This document shows, piece after piece, positions 8,763-18,395 of a stretch of DNA of 64,000 nt. Within the stretch, counting starts at the first letter, position 1. The number at the start of each line of letters is the position of its first letter. The stretch comes from JANQIO01 sp043585095 (GTDB taxonomy: Bacteria; Pseudomonadota; Gammaproteobacteria; Pseudomonadales; Halieaceae), in contig CP121321.1 of the NCBI GenBank assembly GCA_043585095.1, positions 1,364,001-1,428,000 of the forward strand. Direction: 5' to 3'. Below the pieces are notes generated by a model that saw only the letters and a list, made by a program, of their open reading frames with translations, searched no databases and was not told where the DNA came from. Position numbers and translations under genes: made by a program.

Positions 8763-9669
8763 ACTGCCAGACGTGGACGTATCGTCAGGGCGCTGTGGTT
8801 ATGTCGCGATTATCGGCAGGCCTAACGTCGGCAAGTCTACGCTGCTCAACCACATGCTGGGCCAGAAAATCAGCATTACATCGCGCAAGCCACAAACAAC
8901 TCGCCACCGCGTCCTCGGTATTAAGACAGAGGGCGACACGCAGATGATATTTGTCGACACGCCAGGTCTGCACCGCGGCGCAACTAAGGCGATAAATCGT
9001 TATATGAATCGGGCCGCCAGTTCGGCGATCGACGATGTCGATGCCGTTGTTATGGTGGTGGACCGCACGGCGTGGACTGACGAAGATCAGTGGGTACTGG
9101 AGCAGGCGGCGCGTTCGGGTTCACCGCTGATACTGGCAGTCAATAAAGTTGATTTGCTGGACGATAAAGCGCAGCTTTTGCCGCATTTGCAGTTCCTGTC
9201 GGAGCAGGCCCGCTTCAGTGCGATCGTACCAATCTCTGCGCTGAATGAGCACAACGTCGATGAGCTGGAGGCTTGTCTTCATCAACATTTGCCGGAGTCG
9301 TTACACCTGTTTCCTGAAGACCAGATCACAGACCGCAGTCAGCGCTTTATTGCGGCGGAGATTGTGCGCGAAAAGATCATGCGTCAGTTGGGCGACGAGC
9401 TACCGTATGCAATCACGGTTGAAATTGAAGAATTTTCTGAACGCGATGACATAGTGCATATCGGGGCGTTGATTTTTGTCGAGCGCGAGGGCCAGAAGCG
9501 AATCCTGATAGGTAAGGGCGGTAGCCGCCTGAAGGCCATTGGTGCCGACGCACGCGTCGACATGGAAAAGTCTTTCGATTCGCGAGTTATGCTCAAGCTC
9601 TGGGTCAAAGTGAAGTCCGGCTGGTCAGATGACGAGAGGGCGTTGCGCAGTCTGGGTTATGACGACTGA
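8755..9669 (+). CDS. era: GTPase Era
   Basis: Essential GTPase that binds the 3' end of 16S rRNA and acts in 30S maturation. At 304 residues it has the normal length. G1 is GRPNVGKS, G2 SRKPQTTRH, G3 DTPG and G4 NKVD. A C-terminal KH domain includes the IGKGGSRLKAIG loop. It overlaps rnc by 8 bases and is followed after 12 bases by recO, the conserved rnc-era-recO block. Confidence 0.97.
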   Translation: MPELPDVDVSSGRCGYVAIIGRPNVGKSTLLNHMLGQKISITSRKPQTTRHRVLGIKTEGDTQMIFVDTPGLHRGATKAINRYMNRAASSAIDDVDAVVMVVDRTAWTDEDQWVLEQAARSGSPLILAVNKVDLLDDKAQLLPHLQFLSEQARFSAIVPISALNEHNVDELEACLHQHLPESLHLFPEDQITDRSQRFIAAEIVREKIMRQLGDELPYAITVEIEEFSERDDIVHIGALIFVEREGQKRILIGKGGSRLKAIGADARVDMEKSFDSRVMLKLWVKVKSGWSDDERALRSLGYDD

Positions 9670-9681
9670 GATCGACCTGCG

Positions 9682-10401
9682 GTGAATGACAGTCTCGAAT
9701 CGGGATATGTGTTGCACCTTCGCGCATGGCGAGAGAGCAGTTTGCTCGTCGAGTTCTTCAGCCGCCGTAAGGGACGCATCGCGCTAATTGCAAAAGGCGC
9801 CAAGTCGGGCCGAAAGCGCGGTGGCAGCATCGCTGCGCTACTGCAACCCTTCACACCATTGCAGTGCTCATGGCGCGGCCGTGGACAGCTTCGCAACTTA
9901 ACGCACTGCGAATCACTGGGCACGGCGCTGCCACTTTCAGGGCGGAGGCTCTACAGCGGCATCTACCTCAATGAGCTGCTGATGCGCTTATTGCAGAGTG
10001 ACGATCCTCACCAGAAATTGTTTGACCATTATGCGGCCGCTTTAGCGCTGCTATCAGATGCCGCGACTGACGATGATGAGCTGCCTTTAAGGCAGTTTGA
10101 GCTCGTTTTGCTGGAAGAGCTAGGCTATGGTTTTGACCTTGCCAGCGATGGTCTGAGCAATGCCCCGCTGCAAGCGGACGCCTGGTATCACTATCAAGAG
10201 GAGTATGGGCTAGTGCTGGCCCAGGACGCCATGCGGGAGCGCCTGCCAAGTTACCGGGGAGCTGATCTGCTGCAGCTCAGCGGCGGCGATTTTAGCGGCG
10301 CAGCGCGACTATGCGCGAAGCGCCTGATGCGCCAGGTTCTTACTACACATCTGGGCGACAAGCCGCTCAACAGTCGAGAACTCTTTCGTCGCGGTGACTG
10401 A
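9682..10401 (+). CDS. recO: DNA repair protein RecO
   Basis: Mediator that loads RecA on SSB-coated single-stranded DNA with RecR. The 239-residue product has an N-terminal OB fold (YVLHLRAWRESSLLVEFFSRRKGRIALIAKGAKS) and a helical C-terminal domain. The start is GTG at 9682. The usual next gene, pdxJ, is absent; a cysM gene follows after 41 bases. Confidence 0.92.
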   Translation: MNDSLESGYVLHLRAWRESSLLVEFFSRRKGRIALIAKGAKSGRKRGGSIAALLQPFTPLQCSWRGRGQLRNLTHCESLGTALPLSGRRLYSGIYLNELLMRLLQSDDPHQKLFDHYAAALALLSDAATDDDELPLRQFELVLLEELGYGFDLASDGLSNAPLQADAWYHYQEEYGLVLAQDAMRERLPSYRGADLLQLSGGDFSGAARLCAKRLMRQVLTTHLGDKPLNSRELFRRGD

Positions 10402-10442
10402 GGTCTCACAGTCTGAAATTGGACACGGTATACTTGGCGCCC

Positions 10443-11339
10443 ATGACTGACTATCCCACAATTGAAGATTATGTTGGTAATACGCCCCTGGTGCGTCTTC
10501 AGCGTATGGGCGGTATTAACGGCAATACCATTCTCTTAAAGCTCGAGGGCAACAACCCTGCGGGGTCGGTTAAGGACCGCCCGGCATTGAGTATGATCCA
10601 ACGCGCCGAAGCGCGTGGTGACATCCAGCCAGGCGACACGCTTATCGAGGCGACCAGCGGTAATACCGGCATTGCATTGGCAATGGCGGCTGCGATCAAA
10701 GGCTACAAAATGCTGCTCATTATGCCCTCGCACATGAGTAACGAGCGCAAACAAGCGATGGCAGCCTATGGCGCGGAGCTCATCGAAGTGACGCAGCAGC
10801 AGGGCATGGAAGGTGCCCGTGACTTGGCACTAAAAATGCAGGCCGAAGGCAAAGGCCGTGTGTTGGACCAGTTTGCCAATCCGGACAATCCGGAGGCACA
10901 TTTCAGTGGCACGGGCCCTGAAATCTGGCGTGATACCCATGGCACGATCACACACTTTGTCAGCTCCATGGGGACTACCGGGACCATTATGGGAACGTCG
11001 CGCTACCTCAAGTCAAAAAAACCGGATATCCAAATTGTCGGTCTGCAGCCGCAGGACGGATCCAGTATTCCCGGTATACGGCGCTGGCCAGAGGCCTACT
11101 TGCCGAGTATCTACGATGCCGCAAGAGTCGATCAGGTGATCGACATCAGTCAGACCGAGTCCGAACAAAGGATGCGGGAGCTCGCTCGCCGCGAAGGTAT
11201 TTTCGCAGGTGTCTCCTCTGGAGGCTGCGTGGCCGGGGCCCTGCGGGTCGCTGAGCAGGTCAAGGATTCCGTTATCGTTGCGATCATTTGTGACCGAGGC
11301 GACCGCTACCTTTCTACCGGCGTATACGGGCTAGACTGA
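10443..11339 (+). CDS. cysM: Cysteine synthase B
   Basis: PLP enzyme making cysteine from O-acetylserine and sulfide or thiosulfate. The 298-residue product carries the cofactor lysine K44 in NNPAGSVKDRPA and the phosphate-binding loop EATSGNTGIAL. The ATG at 10443 (MTDYPTIEDYVGNTPLVRLQ) is preferred over an in-frame TTG at 10419 because it matches the family N-terminus. It lies 2 bases before relA, as in the common cysM-(rlmD)-relA arrangement, but without rlmD between. Confidence 0.95.
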   Translation: MTDYPTIEDYVGNTPLVRLQRMGGINGNTILLKLEGNNPAGSVKDRPALSMIQRAEARGDIQPGDTLIEATSGNTGIALAMAAAIKGYKMLLIMPSHMSNERKQAMAAYGAELIEVTQQQGMEGARDLALKMQAEGKGRVLDQFANPDNPEAHFSGTGPEIWRDTHGTITHFVSSMGTTGTIMGTSRYLKSKKPDIQIVGLQPQDGSSIPGIRRWPEAYLPSIYDAARVDQVIDISQTESEQRMRELARREGIFAGVSSGGCVAGALRVAEQVKDSVIVAIICDRGDRYLSTGVYGLD

Positions 11340-11341
11340 CA

Positions 11342-13588
11342 ATGGTCCGGGTACGAGCCGAACGAGCCACCGAGGCCGGCCGCTGGTTAATTGAGCGCTT
11401 GGCCGTGTTTCCCGAAGACGAGCGAGCTCAAATTGGGCTTGCCTATGCCTGCGCCCGTCAGGCCAGTCAACAGCCCGCGCAGTCCGACGCGGCCTGGCAC
11501 GGTGAAGGTGACTGCATCAGTACCGGCCTGGATATGGTGGATATTTTATGTGACCTGCATATGGGGGCTGAGAGCCTGCAAGCCGCCATGTTGTACAGGG
11601 CGCTGACAGAAGGGCGGGTCACACTGGAGCATATTGAGCGCGAATTTGGTGCGGGCGTTGCCAAACTGTTGGTAGGCGTTCAGCGGATGTCCGCGATCAG
11701 TAATCTCAATATTGATCGGGATATGCCGGTGTTAGGCCAGGCCGATGCGCAGAAAGACAATATTCGCAAAATGCTTATCGCGCTTGTGGACGACGTTCGT
11801 GTCGCGTTGATCAAGCTGGCGGAACGGACCTGCGCGATTCGTGACGTTAAGAACGATGATGAGCATCGCGAGACGGTTGCCCGGGAGGTGTTTGATGTCT
11901 ATGCGCCGCTGGCACATCGCCTGGGTATTGGGCATTTGAAATGGGAGCTGGAAGATCTCTCTTTTCGCTACCTGTATCAGGATGCCTACCACCGCATCGC
12001 CAAGCTGCTGGACGGAAAGCGGTTGGAACGGGACAAGTTTATTGAGCGTGTGAAGCGTCAGGTCACGCTGAGTCTTGCCCGGGAAGGTATCGAGGCGCAG
12101 CTGCAGGGTCGCTCAAAGCATATTTACAGCATCTGGCGGAAGATGCAGCGCAAGGGGATAGGGTTCTCGCAAGTTTATGATATTCGTGCCGTGCGCATTC
12201 TTGTGCCTGAGCTCAAGGATTGTTACGGCGCATTGGGGATTGTTCACGGGCTGTGGCGCAACATCCCGAATGAATTTGATGACTACATCGCCAATCCGAA
12301 GGAAAACGGATACCGCTCTCTCCATACCGCGGTAATTGGGCCCGAAGGAAAAATCCTTGAGATACAGATCCGAACCTACGAAATGGACGAGGAGGCGGAG
12401 CTCGGTGTTTGTGCACACTGGCGTTATAAGGGCTCGGAGCGTGAAGGAGGTCTGTCCAGCAGCTATGAAGAGAAAATTGCCTGGCTGCGGCAGGTGCTCG
12501 ACTGGCACGAAGAAACCGGTGACGTTCACAACCTGGCTGAGCAATTCAGTGCCGATGTTGCCCAGGATCGCGTCTACGTCTTTACCCCGGAAGGCGACGT
12601 AGTGAATCTGGCCAGCGGTGCCACTCCTTTGGATTTTGCTTACCACGTACACACCGAAGTAGGGCATCGCTGCCGGGGCGCTAAAGTCAACGGCTCTATT
12701 GTGCCTCTCACTTACCAACTCAACACCGGCGAGCAGGTTCAGATACTGACTGCCGGCGAGTCAAAGCCAAAGCGCGACTGGCTGCAGCCGGGCCTCGGGT
12801 ATCTATGTACCTCACGAGCACGCGCCAAGGTATTGCACTGGTTTCGAGCTCAGGCGCGCGAGGACAACATCGACGCAGGACGTCGTTTGCTGGACAAGGA
12901 ATTCAAGCGCCTGGCGATGACCAGTATCGATTACAAACGCCTGGCCAACCGTATTCAGCTCGGCGGCGTCGAAGACATGTACGCAGCGGCGGGTGCGGGA
13001 GAAATCAGTGCCGCACAAGTCATGTCGGCCGCACAGCAGCTATTTGCAGATATCGAGCCAGACGAAGCGATAGCGCTGCGTTTGCGCAAGCAGGTGCGAC
13101 AGAAAAGTGGTCAGGCGGGTGCCGTACAGGTGCAAGGCGTCGGCAATTTATTGAGCCATATGGCGGGTTGCTGTAAGCCGGTGCTCGGTGACGCCATTAT
13201 GGGCTTTATCACCCAGGGGCGCGGCGTCAGTGTGCACCGGCGCGACTGTGGTCGCCTTCTGCGCCTTCAAACTGACCACCCAGAGCGCACGATAGAAGTG
13301 AGCTGGGGGGAAGATCACGGCGAAGGTTACGAAGTCGATATTGGCATAGAGGCCTATGATCGCTCAGGCCTGCTTCGAGATATTACCGAGTTGCTAGCAT
13401 CCGCCAGGGTAAACGTACTCACGGTTAATACAGAGACGGACCGGCGGGAGCATCTAGCCACCATGCGGCTGCGGGTAGAGGTGCGTGACTTAGGCAGCCT
13501 GGGGCATGTGTTATCACGCATTGGTCGTTTGAATAATGTGATCAGCGCCAGACGCTTGAGTGAAGATGGTATTGAGCGTGCCAGCTGA
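11342..13588 (+). CDS. relA: (p)ppGpp synthetase RelA
   Basis: Ribosome-associated alarmone synthetase that responds to uncharged tRNA. At 748 residues it has the normal length. The hydrolase region is degenerate: the HD pair expected near residue 85 is replaced by YR in AAMLYRALTEG. The synthetase domain has GRSKHIYSIWRKM and the monofunctional EFDD motif at 311-314. TGS, zinc-finger-like and ACT domains follow (AYHVHTEVGHRCRGA; MAGCCKP; GLLRDITELLA). This is a synthesis-only RelA. It overlaps mazG by 29 bases. Confidence 0.96.
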   Translation: MVRVRAERATEAGRWLIERLAVFPEDERAQIGLAYACARQASQQPAQSDAAWHGEGDCISTGLDMVDILCDLHMGAESLQAAMLYRALTEGRVTLEHIEREFGAGVAKLLVGVQRMSAISNLNIDRDMPVLGQADAQKDNIRKMLIALVDDVRVALIKLAERTCAIRDVKNDDEHRETVAREVFDVYAPLAHRLGIGHLKWELEDLSFRYLYQDAYHRIAKLLDGKRLERDKFIERVKRQVTLSLAREGIEAQLQGRSKHIYSIWRKMQRKGIGFSQVYDIRAVRILVPELKDCYGALGIVHGLWRNIPNEFDDYIANPKENGYRSLHTAVIGPEGKILEIQIRTYEMDEEAELGVCAHWRYKGSEREGGLSSSYEEKIAWLRQVLDWHEETGDVHNLAEQFSADVAQDRVYVFTPEGDVVNLASGATPLDFAYHVHTEVGHRCRGAKVNGSIVPLTYQLNTGEQVQILTAGESKPKRDWLQPGLGYLCTSRARAKVLHWFRAQAREDNIDAGRRLLDKEFKRLAMTSIDYKRLANRIQLGGVEDMYAAAGAGEISAAQVMSAAQQLFADIEPDEAIALRLRKQVRQKSGQAGAVQVQGVGNLLSHMAGCCKPVLGDAIMGFITQGRGVSVHRRDCGRLLRLQTDHPERTIEVSWGEDHGEGYEVDIGIEAYDRSGLLRDITELLASARVNVLTVNTETDRREHLATMRLRVEVRDLGSLGHVLSRIGRLNNVISARRLSEDGIERAS

Positions 13589-14393
13589 TCCCAAACCTTA
13601 TTCCCTGGACGACTTACTACGCGTGATGGAGCGGCTGCGCGATCCGGAGCACGGCTGTCCCTGGGACGTGAAACAAACCTTTGCCACTATCGTTCCTTCA
13701 ACGCTGGAAGAGGCCTACGAGCTCGCAGAGGCCATCGAGCAAGAGGACTTTCCACATGTAGCGGAGGAGCTTGGTGACCTGCTTTTTCAAGTCATCTTTT
13801 ACGCGCAGCTTGGGCGCGAGCAGGGCCTGTTCGATCTGTCACAGATCATCTCCAGGCTGGTGGACAAACTGCTGCGCCGGCATCCGCATGTGTTTGCTGA
13901 GGGGCAAATAGAAGGGGTTGTCGAGGCCAGTGCCTCGGTTGCCGAGGTCAGTAAGACCTGGGAGTCCATCAAGCAAACCGAACGCGCCGCGCGCCGGCAG
14001 ACCAGTGCCCTGGACGATGTTCCGGTGGCGCTACCCGCATTAACGCGTGCTCAGAAAGTGCAGAAGCGCGCCGCGAGTGTCGGCTTTGATTGGCCTGATG
14101 CAGCCGCCGTGTTCGACAAGCTTGATGAAGAGCGCGACGAATTGGCGGAGGCCGCGACGCGAGAAGAGCAAGCTGATGAATTGGGTGATTTGATGTTCAC
14201 CTGCGTCAACATGGCCAGACATGTGGGTCTTGACGCTGAGGCGGCGCTGCGGGCAGCCACCAGCAAATTTGAGGCGCGGTTCAGCCTGATGGAAAAGAAA
14301 ATCCACGATGGGGGGGCGAGCATAGAGGAACTATCTCAGCAAGATCTGGAGGCACACTGGAGTGACGCAAAACGCGCTCAGCAGGATGTCTGA
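13560..14393 (+). CDS. mazG: Nucleoside triphosphate pyrophosphohydrolase MazG
   Basis: All-alpha NTP pyrophosphatase that hydrolyses NTPs to NMPs and in E. coli lowers (p)ppGpp. The 277-residue product has two MazG repeats: residues about 15-125 with LRDPEHGCPWD and EELGDLLFQV, and about 160-250 with the second acidic motif ADELGDLMFTCVN. The start is GTG at 13560 or ATG at 13566, inside the relA 3' end. The overlap suggests translational coupling. Confidence 0.95.
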   Translation: MKMVLSVPADPKPYSLDDLLRVMERLRDPEHGCPWDVKQTFATIVPSTLEEAYELAEAIEQEDFPHVAEELGDLLFQVIFYAQLGREQGLFDLSQIISRLVDKLLRRHPHVFAEGQIEGVVEASASVAEVSKTWESIKQTERAARRQTSALDDVPVALPALTRAQKVQKRAASVGFDWPDAAAVFDKLDEERDELAEAATREEQADELGDLMFTCVNMARHVGLDAEAALRAATSKFEARFSLMEKKIHDGGASIEELSQQDLEAHWSDAKRAQQDV

Positions 14394-14536
14394 CCTTGCT
14401 ATACAGTCCCTCTGGCGGTCCCGAACCCTCTGTCTGATAACCTAGGAGATACCTTAGAGTAGGGTTTGGGGCTGTGCTTGAACTGCTGTGCCCGCCCCTG
14501 TATCGTTTGCCACCCGGTTCATTTGGTTCTCACACT

Positions 14537-15181
14537 ATGCGGTTGATTCTCCTTGGCGCCCCCGGCGCAGGTAAGGGCACCCAAGCCCAATTCATTTGCA
14601 AGCATTTTTCGATTCCTCAAATCTCCACTGGAGATATGCTTCGCGCCGCGGTAAAGGCGGGAACACCTCTTGGGCTTGAAGCGAAAGAGATCATGGCCTC
14701 GGGCGGCCTGGTGTCAGATGACCTGATCATCGCGTTGGTAAAGGAACGCATTGCGCAGCCGGATTGCAGCAAGGGTTTTCTGTTTGATGGTTTCCCGCGG
14801 ACCATTCCTCAAGCTCAGGCAATAGTGGAAGCGGGTGTGAAAATAGATCATGTGCTTGAAATTGCAGTGGCCGACGAAGAAATCGTTGAGCGACTCAGCG
14901 GCCGGCGCGTGCACCCCGGTTCCGGCCGGATCTACCATGTCACGCACAATCCGCCCAGGCAGGAAGGTGTCGACGACGAGACTGGCGAAGCCCTGGTGCA
15001 GCGCGATGATGATCAGGAAGATACCGTGCGCAATCGTCTGCGCGTCTACCACGAACAAACCGCGCCTTTGGTCGGTTTTTACCAAAATCTACAGGGCGAG
15101 GACGCACCGGCTTATCACAAGGTGGCTGGCGTAGGCAGCGTCGAGGAAATTACCGGTCTGGTGCTTGCCGCTCTGTCGTAG
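14537..15181 (+). CDS. adk: Adenylate kinase
   Basis: Converts AMP and ATP to two ADP. The ATG at 14537 gives 214 residues, the same length as E. coli Adk; an in-frame GTG at 14474 would add 21 unconserved residues. The P-loop is GAPGAGKGT (7-15). The AMP-binding region STGDMLRAA, the DGFPRT motif and a long LID domain around residues 120-165 are intact. The 143 bases after mazG show nothing clear. Confidence 0.97.
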   Translation: MRLILLGAPGAGKGTQAQFICKHFSIPQISTGDMLRAAVKAGTPLGLEAKEIMASGGLVSDDLIIALVKERIAQPDCSKGFLFDGFPRTIPQAQAIVEAGVKIDHVLEIAVADEEIVERLSGRRVHPGSGRIYHVTHNPPRQEGVDDETGEALVQRDDDQEDTVRNRLRVYHEQTAPLVGFYQNLQGEDAPAYHKVAGVGSVEEITGLVLAALS

Positions 15182-15313
15182 CACTGTTCTGGCACTGCCT
15201 TCTTGCACAATATTCTGGCGCTATGGGCTTAGGAGAATGTCCTTGGACAGTTCCTCCTGTAGCGCAAGAATCTTTAATCCACAGCTCTCAATCCTGGCAC
15301 AGTCGCTGCTGAG

Positions 15314-15865
15314 TTATGTTTCAGCGGGGCTGTTCAGATTCCTGAATGCCGACGGGCAGTCTGAGAAGTCGACGGACCTGGCTCCCATCTCTTTATACCA
15401 GCGATGTACTGTGCGGTCTCCGCGTGCCATGTAAGCCCTTAAAGGCCCAGCGACACCCATCTTCATAGCCGCAACGAGGTATTGGCCGCGAACCCCATCA
15501 AACGCATAGGCGATGTCGGCATGTTCCAAGGCAGGCACAAGCCGATCAGCAAGCTCTTCGGGAAGCGCAGGAATATCGCAGGGCGCCAACAGAAGCTGAT
15601 CGGTCTCGCATACTTCCAATGCTGCGGATAGGCCCGCCAGCGGGCCTTGATGATCGGGGTGCCGGTCGGTGACAACCCGATAGCCGCGGGCCCGGTAGCT
15701 TTCCAGATTTCGATTAGCACTGATAATAATCGACCCGACCTGGGGCCTTAGCCGATCGATAACGCGGTCAATCAGTGCTTTGCCATCGTGTTCGATCAAG
15801 CCCTTGTCGAGTCCACCGGCGCGTTTGCCCTGTCCTCCGCATAGGATAATCGCAGTACATTCCAT
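15314..15865 (-). CDS. mobA: Molybdenum cofactor guanylyltransferase MobA
   Basis: Transfers GMP from GTP to molybdopterin to form the guanine dinucleotide cofactor. The nucleotide-binding motif CGGQGKRAGGLDKGL is near the N-terminus, with HPDHQGPLAGL and CDIPALP downstream. The start is the ATG at 15865 (MECTAIILCGGQ); longer in-frame extensions would run toward the divergent tsaB gene. It is transcribed opposite to both neighbours. The final Cys residue of the canonical LAGG start is a substitution (LCGG). Confidence 0.9.
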   Translation of the reverse strand: MECTAIILCGGQGKRAGGLDKGLIEHDGKALIDRVIDRLRPQVGSIIISANRNLESYRARGYRVVTDRHPDHQGPLAGLSAALEVCETDQLLLAPCDIPALPEELADRLVPALEHADIAYAFDGVRGQYLVAAMKMGVAGPLRAYMARGDRTVHRWYKEMGARSVDFSDCPSAFRNLNSPAET

Positions 15866-15933
15866 GCGGAGATTATTGCACGCCCCCGGCGCCGCTACAT
15901 ACAATGCGGTCTGACTTGCTGACAAGACGTTCT

Positions 15934-16650
15934 ATGACAACGATTCTGGCGCTGGACACTTCTACGGACGCCTGTTCTGTTGCGTTCCTAAAGGATGGTC
16001 AACTGCAGTCCCGCTTTGAACTTGTTCCGCGTGAGCACAACCATCGCTTGTTTGCCATGCTCAAGTCACTGTTTCCCGATGGCGTAGCAGGCGCAGGCAT
16101 TGAGCTAGTGGCATTTGCCGAGGGGCCGGGTTCCTTTACTGGTCTTCGGGTTGCTGCCAGCGCGGTGCAGGGACTTGCATTTACGCTGGATATACCGGTC
16201 GCAGGTGTGTCCTCTCTGGCTTGCATCGCGCAGGGCGCTTATCGGCGCGCTGAGATTAATGCTGACGAAACAGCGCTTGTCTTGTTAGATGCTCGTATCA
16301 ACGAAATCTATGGCGGTTTGTACCGTCTACAGGACGGCAAGGTGGTCGCATGTATGGACGATTTTGTGTCGGCTCCCGCCGAAGTGAACAGCGAGCTGCT
16401 CTCAGGAGTACACTCTGTTGTCGCCATGGGTAGCGGACTGACGATGCTGGATCAGCTTCCCGCGTCCGTGCGCAGCGGTATCGCTCGCAGTCTCGACGAC
16501 CTATGGCCTGACAGCATTGATCTGTTGCCGTTAGCGGTGGATGCGGCCGCCGCCGGCCGCTTGCTGGACGCCAAGGCGGTGCAGCCCGTGTATTTACGCA
16601 ATGAAGTGCACTGGAAGAAACTCGCAGAGCAGGGGCCGCAAGGTGGGTGA
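15934..16650 (+). CDS. tsaB: tRNA threonylcarbamoyladenosine protein TsaB
   Basis: Scaffold partner of TsaD in synthesis of t6A at position 37 of ANN-decoding tRNAs. The 238-residue product starts at the ATG at 15934 (MTTILALDTSTDACSVAFL). It has the ASKHA-type N-terminal fold with REHNHRLFAML and the GPGSFTGLRVAAS motif. The stop codon overlaps the GTG start of uppP by 8 bases. The 5' end is divergent from mobA with 68 bases between. Confidence 0.93.
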   Translation: MTTILALDTSTDACSVAFLKDGQLQSRFELVPREHNHRLFAMLKSLFPDGVAGAGIELVAFAEGPGSFTGLRVAASAVQGLAFTLDIPVAGVSSLACIAQGAYRRAEINADETALVLLDARINEIYGGLYRLQDGKVVACMDDFVSAPAEVNSELLSGVHSVVAMGSGLTMLDQLPASVRSGIARSLDDLWPDSIDLLPLAVDAAAAGRLLDAKAVQPVYLRNEVHWKKLAEQGPQGG

Positions 16651-17437
16651 TTTACTGCAGGGTGTGTTGCTTGCGTTAGTGCAGGGGCTGACAGAGTTTT
16701 TGCCGATCTCAAGTTCGGCGCACCTGATTCTGCCTTCGCAGCTGCTGGGTTGGCGTGACCAGGGGCTGGTTTTTGATGTCGCTGTGCATCTGGGCAGTCT
16801 TGTCGCCGTGCTGGCGTATTACCGTCGGCAGGTGCTCGATTTGCTACTTGGCTGCGTGACAGCGCTACGCAGCGGACAGATGAATGCCGACGCCGGGCTC
16901 AGCCTGCATCTGGTGATAGCGACGATCCCGGTTGTACTGGTTGGCGTTGCCGCCAAGGCGCTGGTGGAGGGCGAGCTGCGCACGCTGCCGGTTATTGCCA
17001 GCACTACCATCGGGTTTGGCCTGCTGCTGGCGGCCGCGGACCGCCGGCGGGGGACAGCCTGTTTGAACAGCACCCGTGCCTTTATTATTGGCTGTGCGCA
17101 AGTATTAGCGATCGTGCCCGGCACGTCGCGCTCTGGTATTACCATGACGGCAGGACTGTTTCTCGGACTGGATAGGGATCTGGCGGTTCGATTTTCTTTC
17201 TTGCTCTCTATTCCAGTAATTCTTGCGGCGGGCTTGCTGGCATCAATAGATATCTGGCAGAGCGCGACCGCGATTGACTTCACCTCGTTAGGGATTGGAT
17301 TTGTGGTTTCTGCGTTGGCAGCTTACTGCACGATTCACTGGTTTATCACCTGGGTTAATCGGATTGGGTTTATGCCCTTTGTAGCCTATCGCTGTATGCT
17401 GGGCGGATTGCTTTGGTTTATCTGGCTGACGGCGTAA
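16643..17437 (+). CDS. uppP: Undecaprenyl-diphosphatase (UppP/BacA)
   Basis: Integral membrane phosphatase that recycles undecaprenyl pyrophosphate for peptidoglycan synthesis. The GTG at 16643 gives 264 residues beginning VGDLLQGVLLALVQGLTEF. The signature blocks GLTEFLPISSSAHL and PGTSRSGITMTAG hold the catalytic Glu/Ser and Arg residues, and about eight hydrophobic segments are visible. The tsaB-uppP overlap suggests co-transcription. Confidence 0.93.
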   Translation: MGDLLQGVLLALVQGLTEFLPISSSAHLILPSQLLGWRDQGLVFDVAVHLGSLVAVLAYYRRQVLDLLLGCVTALRSGQMNADAGLSLHLVIATIPVVLVGVAAKALVEGELRTLPVIASTTIGFGLLLAAADRRRGTACLNSTRAFIIGCAQVLAIVPGTSRSGITMTAGLFLGLDRDLAVRFSFLLSIPVILAAGLLASIDIWQSATAIDFTSLGIGFVVSALAAYCTIHWFITWVNRIGFMPFVAYRCMLGGLLWFIWLTA

Positions 17438-17478
17438 CCGCTTTTTTTTAGCGAGCGAAACACTCGGGAACGAAATAG

Positions 17479-18378
17479 ATGACTACAGATATTCAGCGCG
17501 TCAGCTTCATTGGGCTGGGCGTAATGGGCTATCCCATGGCGGGCCACCTGGCCAACGCGGGCCTATCTGTCACCGTGTTTAATCGAAATGGCGCCAAAGC
17601 AGAAGCATGGTGTGAGCGCTACCAGGGAAGCCGCGCCGCATCACCTGCAGAGGCGGCAGATGGAGCCGATTTAGTTCTGCTGTGTGTGGGGAAGGATAGT
17701 GATGTGCGTGAAGTCACACTGGGTGCTGACGGTGTGCTGCAAACCCTCTCCGCGGATAGCGTGCTGGTCGATCACACCACAGCGTCAGCAGAGCTAGCCC
17801 GAGAGCTGTCTGAACATTGTGCGCAGCGCAGCATTGGATTTCTCGACGCCCCGGTATCCGGTGGGCAGGCAGGCGCGGAGAATGGCACTCTCACGATTAT
17901 GGTGGGCGGAGAGCAAGCCTGCTTCGATCGCGCCGCTACCGTGATGCAGCACTATGCCAGCTGCCTTCGACTGTTGGGTGTGGCCGGCAGTGGTCAACTG
18001 GCGAAGATGGTCAATCAGATATGTATTGCCGGCGTGGTGCAGGGGCTGGCGGAAGGCCTGAATTTTGCCAAGCACGCTGGTCTTGATGCGCAAGCCACAG
18101 TAGACGCTATCTCGCGAGGCGCGGCGCAAAGCTGGCAGATGGACAACCGCCATAAGACCATGTTGTCAGGCGACTACGAACATGGCTTTGCCGTGGACTG
18201 GATGCGTAAAGATCTGGCCATTGTGCTGGCCGAGGCCGCCAAGATGGGATTGCCCATGGAGCTCACCCGGCAAGTCGATGCGTACTACGCCGACGTGCAG
18301 GCAATGGGGGGAGGCCGCTGGGATACGTCCAGCCTGCTGGCACGCCTGGAGAATGCTCCACAGATGGAAACCGAGTAG
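17479..18378 (+). CDS. NAD(P)-dependent beta-hydroxyacid dehydrogenase (GarR/MmsB family)
   Basis: Member of the 3-hydroxyisobutyrate/6-phosphogluconate dehydrogenase superfamily; the exact substrate cannot be read from sequence. The 299-residue product has the Rossmann motif FIGLGVMGYPMAGHLA, the substrate loop DAPVSGGQAGAENGTL, and the catalytic lysine in GQLAKMVNQIC. Tartronate semialdehyde reductase, 3-hydroxyisobutyrate dehydrogenase and succinic semialdehyde reductase are all possible. No neighbouring catabolic genes help. Confidence 0.8.
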   Translation: MTTDIQRVSFIGLGVMGYPMAGHLANAGLSVTVFNRNGAKAEAWCERYQGSRAASPAEAADGADLVLLCVGKDSDVREVTLGADGVLQTLSADSVLVDHTTASAELARELSEHCAQRSIGFLDAPVSGGQAGAENGTLTIMVGGEQACFDRAATVMQHYASCLRLLGVAGSGQLAKMVNQICIAGVVQGLAEGLNFAKHAGLDAQATVDAISRGAAQSWQMDNRHKTMLSGDYEHGFAVDWMRKDLAIVLAEAAKMGLPMELTRQVDAYYADVQAMGGGRWDTSSLLARLENAPQMETE

Positions 18379-18395
18379 CAATTGGAAAGCACACT

